Shown here piece after piece: positions 8,101-12,378 of a stretch of DNA of 43,112 bases. Numbering within the stretch: position 1 is the stretch's first letter; every line of letters begins with the position of its first letter. The notes beneath the pieces are model-generated. The model did not search any database, was not told the origin of the DNA, and was given only the letters and a program-made list of their open reading frames with translations. The DNA comes from a bacterium (GTDB lineage: Bacteria; Bacteroidota; Bacteroidia; Cytophagales; Cyclobacteriaceae): positions 1 through 43,112 of the forward strand of contig JANSWY010000037.1 of the NCBI GenBank assembly GCA_024743255.1. The letters run 5' to 3'. The position numbers were made by a program, and so were the translations under genes.

Positions 8101-8649
8101 CTAATCCCCCCTTGAGGGGGGCAGGGGGGTGTAAACCTCCCGCCACTTTTTCCTAACCCGTACTAGGCATCCCGTTTTTGGATGAACATAGAATCTCGGA
8201 CAGCAACCGCTATAAGACAACTCATACCGGCCTCTCCATCCTCCAACTCCATAAACTTTACCGTCGATGATCTCTACATGCAATTCCACATAATGGAAAA
8301 GGTGATCAATCAAATGTCTGCCAATCACGGTGGTTGTATCCATTTTTTGGCACAGTTCACTGTAAATTCCATCCCAGGATTTTCCTTCTTTGCTAATCAG
8401 GAATCTCTTAAGTGGACCGAGTGTATCATTCAAATATTTGGTGCCTCCACCACTTCTGAATTTTATCCCCTCTTGTTTTCTGGAGTGTTCAAAGTCCTGG
8501 TGTTTGTTCTCGTATCTTTTCTTATAACCAGTTGCCTTTCCTAACCTCCAACCGTTTCTATAACATTCTATCAATTCCTCATCCATCCGCTTATTTCGTC
8601 TCTTTTGACGCTTCCTTTTAGATGGCTTGAGCATTTCTAAATTGTCCAT
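8101..8649 (-). CDS. Uncharacterised basic protein, RtcB/slipin operon
   Basis: No family that I can name. From the ATG at 8649 the product is about 182 aa; a TTG 51 nt further up is less likely. The N terminus is strongly basic (KPSKRKRQKRRNKRMDEE), suggesting RNA binding. The middle carries LGPLKRFLISKEGKSWDGIY and a helix HLIDHLFHYVELHV, and the C-terminal part has a GCC...GC set (SGCCPRFYVHPKTGCLVRV) that could bind a metal. The last residues TPLPPSRGD are encoded by a C/G-rich palindromic repeat (8103-8130), so the true ancestral C terminus was probably around the KKWREVY segment and the repeat has replaced the original stop. The gene is between slipin and TPR genes on the same strand. 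A role in RNA repair is guilt by association only. Confidence 0.82.
   Translation of the reverse strand: MDNLEMLKPSKRKRQKRRNKRMDEELIECYRNGWRLGKATGYKKRYENKHQDFEHSRKQEGIKFRSGGGTKYLNDTLGPLKRFLISKEGKSWDGIYSELCQKMDTTTVIGRHLIDHLFHYVELHVEIIDGKVYGVGGWRGRYELSYSGCCPRFYVHPKTGCLVRVRKKWREVYTPLPPSRGD
8103..8131. repeat. C/G-run palindromic repeat (gene-end type)
   Basis: ccccccttgaggggggcagg followed by ggggtg: a short perfect stem (cccccc ttga gggggg) with an added G-run. Repeats of this form are common between genes in Bacteroidota. Here it lies between the basic-protein and TPR genes and supplies the last codons of the former. Confidence 0.65.
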
Positions 8650-8686
8650 TGAATTTTTGTTTTCCCTTTGTCCCAAAAGGGAATCG

Positions 8687-8712
8687 GGAGTTTGATTCAA
8701 TTGTCAAACTCC
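8687..8712 (-). terminator. Hairpin between slipin and the basic-protein gene
   Basis: ggagtttga (8687-8695) and tcaaactcc (8704-8712) form a 9-bp perfect stem with an 8-nt loop, just after the slipin stop codon on the minus strand. The next bases have no long U-run, so partial termination or 3'-end protection is more likely than a full stop. Neighbouring tccctttg/caaaggga-like segments can extend it. Confidence 0.45.
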
Positions 8713-8724
8713 CTTTCAAAGGAA

Positions 8725-9843
8725 TTATCTGGTACCGAAAATCCCTTTCAACTGGTCAATTACCTGGCCGTTACCAGCTACGGTGATTTCACCAATTTTA
8801 TCAGCGATTTTCTCTACGTACTCCATCTCTTTCAGTTTGAACAACATTTCATTGTCCTCCATCAACTTAGCAGTGTTGAGCAAGCTTCTGGTTGAAGCTG
8901 TTTCTTCACGTCTGGTGATCACATTAGCTTGTGCTTGTTTTTGTGCGATCAATACCTGGTTCATGATGTCTTTCACCTCGCCTGGCAAGATGATATCTCT
9001 CACACCACAATCGTTGATTTTAACACCTAGAGATTTTGCTTTTGAATCAAGAGTATTCATCACATATTCTGCGATCGCCTCTTTTTTCTCCAGCAACTCA
9101 TCAAGGGTGTAGGTACCAACAAACTCTCTCAATGCTAATTGCATCAGAGTGTAGAGTTGTTTCTCGTAATCCTTGTTCTCAATCAAAGCTTTTTCAATGT
9201 TTGTTACTCTGTATTGAGCATTGAAATTGATTCTAAGAGCAGCTTTGTCTCTGGTCAAGATTTCCTGACCAGCTACTTCAAGTTGCAGTTGTCTCATGTC
9301 TGCTTTGTTGATAGAAACAGGGGTTGAGTTATTCCAGAAGTAGTAAGTACCGTTATCAAGCACTTTATCAAACTTCCCATTGATATACAAAACACCTTTT
9401 TCGTATGGGAATACATGGAAAACTCTCACGTATCTCAGTACCTCGTTTCTCATTAGGGTTTCAACATCAATGTCTTCTGTTATTTCTGGTTTACTTAAGT
9501 CAACAGTTTTGAATTGATAGTCTTTCAACCCTTTCCAGTACGCATGTCTACCAGGACCAATCACCTGACGGAAATTGCCATCTTCGTATCTCAGGGCGAT
9601 TTCATTATCCTTCAAATCAACTACAATCAATTCATTGGCCAATTGCTCATCAGCCAAAAGAATGTTTAAGTCATTAGCAGGATAGAATGGTTGCGACCTG
9701 TCGTACTGCATCACGCTTTCGAAAGGAAAAATCCAGTATACACCTTCAGTCAGCAATCTATCGTAATCACCATTTCTGAAGACAAGACCCACTTTTCCAA
9801 CATTAATTCGTACTCGTCTCATTTTCGTAATTGTTTTAAACAT
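8725..9843 (-). CDS. Slipin / SPFH (band 7) family protein
   Basis: SPFH proteins assemble into large membrane-associated rings or scaffolds. This 372-aa member has the SPFH core at about residues 140-300 (YVRVFHVFPYEKGVLYING ... LGVKINDCGVRDIILPGEVK) and a helical tail at 300-350 (VLIAQKQAQANVITRREETA), both typical of slipins. Two odd points. First, there is no clear N-terminal transmembrane hairpin: the protein begins MFKTITKMRRVRINVGKVG. Second, the front half contains three copies of a beta motif, at about 15-40 (GLVFRNGDYDRLLTEGVYWIF), 77-102 (ALRYEDGNFRQVIGPGRHAYW) and 147-170 (GVLYINGKFDKVLDNGTYYFW). It is the first protein gene after the tRNA array and its start is preceded by a strong GGAGG inside a hairpin. 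RtcB genes near band-7 genes have been noted in comparative work as far as I recall; I could not check this. Confidence 0.92.
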   Translation of the reverse strand: MFKTITKMRRVRINVGKVGLVFRNGDYDRLLTEGVYWIFPFESVMQYDRSQPFYPANDLNILLADEQLANELIVVDLKDNEIALRYEDGNFRQVIGPGRHAYWKGLKDYQFKTVDLSKPEITEDIDVETLMRNEVLRYVRVFHVFPYEKGVLYINGKFDKVLDNGTYYFWNNSTPVSINKADMRQLQLEVAGQEILTRDKAALRINFNAQYRVTNIEKALIENKDYEKQLYTLMQLALREFVGTYTLDELLEKKEAIAEYVMNTLDSKAKSLGVKINDCGVRDIILPGEVKDIMNQVLIAQKQAQANVITRREETASTRSLLNTAKLMEDNEMLFKLKEMEYVEKIADKIGEITVAGNGQVIDQLKGIFGTR

Positions 9844-9850
9844 TCATTGT

Positions 9851-9884
9851 CCTCCGTAGCTAGTCGAATGACTAGCGAAGGAGG
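9851..9884 (-). promoter_or_regulatory. Hairpin sequestering the slipin ribosome-binding site
   Basis: On the minus strand cctccttcgctagtc / gactagctacggagg form about 13 pairs out of 15 around a 4-nt loop. The 3' arm ends in GGAGG, which lies 7 nt before the slipin ATG at 9843 and is the strongest Shine-Dalgarno in the island. When folded, the site is buried, so translation would need melting of the hairpin. The arm sequence also looks like a dispersed palindromic repeat (gctagtc/gactagc), so the regulatory role may be incidental. Confidence 0.5.
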
Positions 9885-10260
9885 GCATCAACTTATTTAA
9901 CTAAATATCCCAGACCATCAACCTCGTTGCGATCTGTACTCTATAATTTCTATTTCAATTTCTTCTTTCATCATTGAAGAAGTAAAACAACAGTCTGAAG
10001 AGTCATTTTACAATGACGGAAATACCATTTAGCAAGACGCAAAACAGATGGTTTGCACAGCTTCTTAAGGATTCAGAAAAATGAATGATTCCATAATCTT
10101 TTTCAGAAAGAGGGCTGCATAAAGCACATGCTTTTTATCCAGCGGGATCCTGACATTTCAGGGTCTTCATAAAATTTACTAGTCTGATCACCGAAGCGAC
10201 CTGACCTTGAACCCAACCGACTGTTGTTTTCAAAAGGGGCTTTTTGTTGAAGTAGCCATA
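9885..10260 (-). other. Spacer between tRNA array and slipin gene
   Basis: About 375 nt transcribed ahead of slipin with no convincing gene. I see a very short ORF at 9974-9918 (18 codons beginning MMKEEIEIEI) and a hairpin aaaagcatgtgcttt near 10115-10131, but no complete tRNA. Segment ggttgggttcaaggtcagg near 10200-10219 resembles a T arm with poor pairing and may be a decayed tRNA. The rest looks like unstructured leader. Confidence 0.35.
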
Positions 10261-10290
10261 ACTTCTAATAATGGTATAATCCATTCAAAT

Positions 10291-10368
10291 AAACCTACAT
10301 TAACAGTGTAGTGCTCTAGCCAACTGAGCTATCTCGAATAGTTTCGAGAATGGGAGTCGAACCCATGC
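10291..10368 (-). tRNA. Circularly permuted tRNA-Asn(GUU)-like gene
   Basis: Read on the minus strand, the 3' half comes first: T arm atggg-ttcgact-cccat (10366-10350), then acceptor 3' strand tctcgaa (10349-10343), then a 4-nt linker acta (10342-10339), then acceptor 5' strand ttcgaga (10338-10332), ta, D arm gctc-agttggcta-gagc, base 26 a, and anticodon arm ctaca-ctGTTaa-tgtag (10311-10295). All four stems pair perfectly when the two halves are joined in the order 5' half then 3' half, with the break in the variable loop (gttt | gc). The anticodon is GUU. No ordinary 3' half exists downstream and no ordinary 5' half upstream, so the gene is permuted, or else it is the remnant of two decayed neighbours whose facing halves survive. 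The linker acta differs from CCA. Confidence 0.6.
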
Positions 10369-10375
10369 AAAAAAA

Positions 10376-10457
10376 CTGTCGTTCTACCAACTGAACTACT
10401 GCCCCTGATAATTTAAACTTGGAGGGGCAGAAGGGAATCGAACCCTTGACATACAGC
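10376..10457 (-). tRNA. Circularly permuted Gly-type tRNA-like gene
   Basis: On the minus strand the 3' half precedes the 5' half. The 3' half is gctgt (anticodon-stem 3' strand, 10457-10453), variable atgtc, T arm aaggg-ttcgatt-ccctt, acceptor ctgcccc, discriminator U and an encoded CCA (10422-10420). A 14-nt linker (10419-10406) follows, then the 5' half: acceptor ggggcag (10405-10399), ta, D arm gttc-agttggta-gaac, base 26 g and acag (10379-10376) followed by seven U. The acceptor stem pairs 7/7, and acag pairs with ctgt, so the break is in the anticodon loop. U73, TCCA and the arm sequences are closest to tRNA-Gly. No intact anticodon can be assembled from the flanks, so the molecule would be unable to decode unless extra bases are trimmed or added. 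Confidence 0.55.
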
Positions 10458-10504
10458 GTCGCATACCCATAAGCAGCATATCAAAGCATATTTGCCTGAT
10501 ACTA

Positions 10505-10655
10505 TGGTGCTATACCGAAACACGCAACAAGGCTTTTTTGGGTATATCTTTAATTTCCTAAACTCCTCATTTGAACAGACCAGGAGGTTAGCGAAGAGAT
10601 GTGACTAAGGTTTTCCAGCTAACCAACCTGGCCCAACAGATGGGAGTTAAAAACG
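10505..10655 (-). ncRNA. Structured spacer RNA between tRNA-Lys and the permuted units
   Basis: Non-tRNA sequence with nested complementarity: aactcc/ggagtt (10561-10566 with 10643-10648), ccagg/cctgg (10580-10584 with 10627-10631) and ggttag/ctaacc (10586-10591 with 10619-10624). Together they give one long hairpin with an internal bulge. A further element ggtatag near 10511 can pair with ttatacc near 10270, which would enclose both permuted tRNA units. I recognise no known RNA family. Confidence 0.4.
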
Positions 10656-10728
10656 TGTGCCCGGGAGGGCTTGAACCTCCAACCTTCGTGTTAAAAGCAC
10701 GAAGCTCTACCAATTGAGCTACGAACAC
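10656..10728 (-). tRNA. tRNA-Lys(UUU)
   Basis: Complete cloverleaf on the minus strand: acceptor gtgttcg/cgggcac (7 pairs with two G-U), ta, D arm gctc-aattggta-gagc, anticodon arm tcgtg-ctTTTaa-cacga, variable aggtt, T arm ggagg-ttcaagc-cctcc, discriminator A. CCA is not encoded. The anticodon UUU is that cut by PrrC-type nucleases. It sits in the array with 61 nt to the upstream Asn unit. Confidence 0.9.
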
Positions 10729-10759
10729 ATTTACCAATAAACAATTTCCTTTTCAGGAT

Positions 10760-10783
10760 GCTAAAATGACTTTTCATCTTAGC
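10760..10783 (-). other. 10-bp hairpin between tRNA-Asn and tRNA-Lys
   Basis: gctaagatga / tcattttagc pair over ten positions (one G-U) with loop aaag on the minus strand. There is no U-run. It is probably a processing or stability spacer in the polycistronic tRNA transcript. Confidence 0.5.
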
Positions 10784-10788
10784 GAAAG

Positions 10789-10876
10789 AGGGAACAGTTG
10801 GATTCGAACCGCAGCGGCGGACCGTCAACGACCATCGCGTTAACAGCGCGAAGCTCTACCACTGAGCTATATTCCC
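10789..10876 (-). tRNA. tRNA-Asn(GUU) with a 16-nt insertion in the T stem
   Basis: Minus strand: acceptor gggaata/tgttccc (7 pairs, one G-U), ta, D arm gctc-agtggta-gagc, anticodon arm tcgcg-ctGTTaa-cgcga, variable tggtc. The T stem is interrupted: gtt, then 16 extra bases gacggtccgccgctgc (minus strand; 10826-10811), then gg-ttcgaat-ccaac. Removing exactly those 16 bases restores a perfect T arm gttgg/ccaac. The insert with its flank can fold as ccgc..gcgg. It is 15/16 identical to the insertion in the Asp unit. Nothing like CCA is encoded. The 5' end lies 8 nt after the Tyr tRNA. Confidence 0.8.
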
Positions 10877-10884
10877 AAGAAACT

Positions 10885-10970
10885 TGGTGGGAGTAGTAGG
10901 ATTCGAACCTACTCAGCTTTCGCACGGGTGTTACAGACCCGCGTGACTCTCCAAACTTCACCGTACTCCC
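10885..10970 (-). tRNA. tRNA-Tyr(GUA)
   Basis: Complete class II tRNA on the minus strand: acceptor gggagta/tactccc (7/7), cg, D arm gtga-agtttggagag-tcac, anticodon arm cgggt-ctGTAac-acccg, long variable arm tgcgaaagctga, T arm gtagg-ttcgaat-cctac, discriminator A and an encoded CCA (10887-10885). It is the best preserved member of the array. The GUA anticodon is a colicin E5-type target. Confidence 0.93.
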
Positions 10971-10975
10971 AGTTT

Positions 10976-11147
10976 GGCCATTCTACTGGCTTGCAGGACC
11001 AGAAAATGACCAGCAGCTATTATGACTGGAGCTTTTTCGAAACATCACAGCGCGATCGGAACGCTTGCTTGTGGCCCTCAACCACTCTCCAGATTTGCAA
11101 GGAGGCATCCGAACTACCCCTCCTTTAGCTACATTTATTTTCTTATT
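10976..11147 (-). ncRNA. Structured tRNA-sized elements between Asp and Tyr units
   Basis: Two folded blocks. At 11026-11092, ctggag/ctccag closes a 67-nt element holding gtgg/ccac (11071-11085) and agcg/cgct (11049-11065) hairpins plus a T-loop-like gtttcgaaaaa, a cloverleaf-like outline without a recognisable anticodon. At 10976-11011, ggtcattttctgg pairs with ccagtagaatggcc into a long hairpin just upstream of tRNA-Tyr. A GGAGG/CCTCC hairpin lies at about 11101-11123. These may be degenerate tRNAs or processing structures; I cannot assign a family. Confidence 0.4.
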
Positions 11148-11256
11148 GGTACTGAAGGGGATCGAACCGCAGCTGCGGACCGTCTTCGACCTTCTCATAG
11201 ACAGTGAGCTATTCCCTGCCTGCCGGTAGGCAAGGTACCTCTGAACTAACAGCACC
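11148..11256 (-). tRNA. tRNA-Asp(GUC)-like gene with insertions in D loop and T stem
   Basis: Minus strand: acceptor ggtgctg/cagtacc (7 pairs, one G-U), then gttc-agaggta ... gaat as a D arm whose loop holds a 21-nt palindromic repeat (11215-11235, ccttgcctaccggcaggcagg on the minus strand). The anticodon arm is gctca-ctGTCta-tgaga (4 of 5 pairs), anticodon GUC. The T stem reads aag, 15 extra bases (acggtccgcagctgc), gg-ttcgatc-ccctt; removing the insert gives a perfect aaggg/ccctt stem. One extra base sits between acceptor and D arm. The unit is 109 nt, far over normal length. It could be a decayed tRNA, or a substrate that is trimmed and re-ligated. Confidence 0.6.
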
Positions 11257-11277
11257 TAATTTCGTATTGCTTGTCAA

Positions 11278-11336
11278 CCCCTCTCCTCCGTGAGAGGGAC
11301 AGACTAGTTGCACAGCAACAAGTCGGGGTGAGGCCA
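11278..11336. repeat. REP-like intergenic repeat in the tRNA leader
   Basis: Segment with cctctcctccgtgagagg (a ctctc..gagag hairpin) followed by actagttgcacagcaacaag and cggggtgaggcc, a composition characteristic of dispersed Bacteroidota intergenic palindromes. It lies between leader terminator 2 and the Asp unit and holds no gene. Confidence 0.5.
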
Positions 11337-11337
11337 T

Positions 11338-11369
11338 AAAAAAAGCCCGACCTTTTCGGGTCGGGCTTT
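11338..11369 (-). terminator. Intrinsic terminator 2 of the leader
   Basis: An 11-bp perfect stem aaagcccgacc (11342-11352) / ggtcgggcttt (11359-11369) with loop ttttcg; on the minus strand it is followed by a run of seven U (11344-11338). It stands 25 nt after the stop of small ORF 2 and directly upstream of the tRNA array, so it would block array transcription unless antiterminated or unless the array has its own promoter. Confidence 0.85.
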
Positions 11370-11393
11370 AGCCAGATAGTTGATGAATATCTA

Positions 11394-11510
11394 TCAGCTA
11401 AAAAAATCCTCGACCCATGCAACAGGATATACTGCCTCCTTTCCGAACTCAATCGTAGTTTGATCCAGTAGATCCGAACTCCATATGTTTTTGCACAGTT
11501 CTAAATTCAT
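11394..11510 (-). CDS. Small ORF 2 of the leader (38 aa)
   Basis: ATG-started 38-codon ORF, product beginning MNLELCKNIW and ending AWVEDFFS, lying entirely between two minus-strand terminators. Its stop is 25 nt from terminator 2. Codon composition looks protein-like but the length makes this weak evidence. There is no obvious ribosome site. It may be a leader peptide for attenuation, or a small protein of unknown function. Confidence 0.35.
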   Translation of the reverse strand: MNLELCKNIWSSDLLDQTTIEFGKEAVYPVAWVEDFFS

Positions 11511-11539
11511 ATCATTTTAAGTTTCAAAAATTTCGACAC

Positions 11540-11568
11540 AAAAAAACCCAGACGTTTCGGCCTGGGTT
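11540..11568 (-). terminator. Intrinsic terminator 1 of the leader
   Basis: Stem aacccag (11545-11551) / ctgggtt (11562-11568), 7 bp, with a 10-nt loop containing ttcg, followed on the minus strand by a run of U (11544-11540). It is 22 nt after the stop of small ORF 1. The + strand side lacks a comparable U-run. Confidence 0.75.
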
Positions 11569-11591
11569 CTTAATATCTTTATATTTTAATA

Positions 11592-11684
11592 TTAATCCTT
11601 TCCAGACCACCACGAATTACAATCTCCTACCTCGAAATTTGCCTTCGGCTGTAATGAACTTGTATGTCGTGTATAGTTTCTCAT
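11592..11684 (-). CDS. Small ORF 1 of the leader (30 aa)
   Basis: ATG-started 30-codon ORF on the minus strand, product beginning MRNYTRHTSS and ending DCNSWWSGKD, then TAA and terminator 1 after 22 nt. The C-terminal codons include Asp, Cys, Asn, Trp-Trp, Gly, Lys and Asp, several of which match tRNAs in the array (Asp, Asn, Lys, Gly-like). This is the layout of an attenuator leader peptide. A bacteriocin or other small secreted peptide is an alternative. Existence of the product is not proven. Confidence 0.4.
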   Translation of the reverse strand: MRNYTRHTSSLQPKANFEVGDCNSWWSGKD

Positions 11685-12378
11685 TTGTGTTTGTATTCGA
11701 ATGCAATTGTCGTGCTAAATTTTCAATTATGCAAATAGTGATTTGAAAAATTTTAAATTATCTAATTGTTAATTGCGATATTTATAATGATTAGATGGGA
11801 GTTATGTATGTAGTATTTTTTGCAGATCAATCAAATTCAAAATTTCGGTAAATGAAATGGCGAACTGGGTTTTGTGAGTGTTTGTTTTTAAATATTGAAA
11901 TAGTACAATTATTGATTTGAAGTTATTTTTAATTTTATGAAGTCTTAAGGCACCAGCATTCCTTTGGTTAATTAATGATTTACCAAAGAATTACTTGAAA
12001 TTTTAAGACTTTCAAAATATTTGTTTTGATTAAGTGTAGTTCATCAAATTCATGCATTTAAGTGCTCCGATCACAAGTGCAAGCTACACTCTTCCAAACA
12101 CCTTCAAATTTTCTGATTTTGTTGATAGCAATAAATAAGCGGGAAACTACCCTATTTAAAGAGTTAGTTTCACCACCTATTTCCGCTTTTTTCCACCTTA
12201 ATATCGATGGGAAATCCTACCTCATTTTCCTGGTTTTTTCGTTCACTTTTATCATTCATTTTTCTTTGAAAAAAATCCAAAATGAATTTAATGTGAAGTC
12301 ATTTCACCTGGAAAAGTGAAGATTCGACATTGGTTGAAACAATAAACTAATAACTAATTACGCTATTGCTAATCTAAA
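11685..12378. other. AT-rich intergenic region upstream of the tRNA leader
   Basis: About 690 nt with no credible gene. The promoter for the leader must lie in the part nearest 11690-11780. A nested dyad occupies 11940-12011: aagtcttaa/ttaagactt (11940-11948 with 12003-12011) surrounds ctttggt/accaaag (11962-11968 with 11982-11988). A + strand ORF at 12062-12319 is low complexity, hydrophobic and unsupported. Confidence 0.5.

Noticed and set aside
8650-8700. Extended TTG start of the basic protein
   Set aside because: It lies inside the slipin-downstream hairpin and adds residues with no coding character; ATG at 8649 is better.
9918-9974. 18-codon ORF before slipin (MMKEEIEIEI start)
   Set aside because: Too short to separate from chance, and no terminator or ribosome site next to it; mentioned only within the spacer entry.
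10420-10457. Reading the Gly-type 3' half as part of a tmRNA
   Set aside because: No tmRNA mRNA-like domain or tag-peptide ORF, and the T arm and acceptor fit a tRNA better.
11246-11452. 68-aa minus-strand ORF across the leader terminator
   Set aside because: It runs through the terminator stem and the REP repeat, and its composition is not protein-like.
10000-11500. Hammerhead or other self-cleaving ribozyme in the array
   Set aside because: I looked for the CUGANGA and GAAA core arrangement and did not find it in a suitable layout.
12062-12319. 85-aa + strand ORF in the gene-free region
   Set aside because: Hydrophobic, low complexity, no ribosome site, no recognisable domain and in the middle of AT-rich non-coding sequence.
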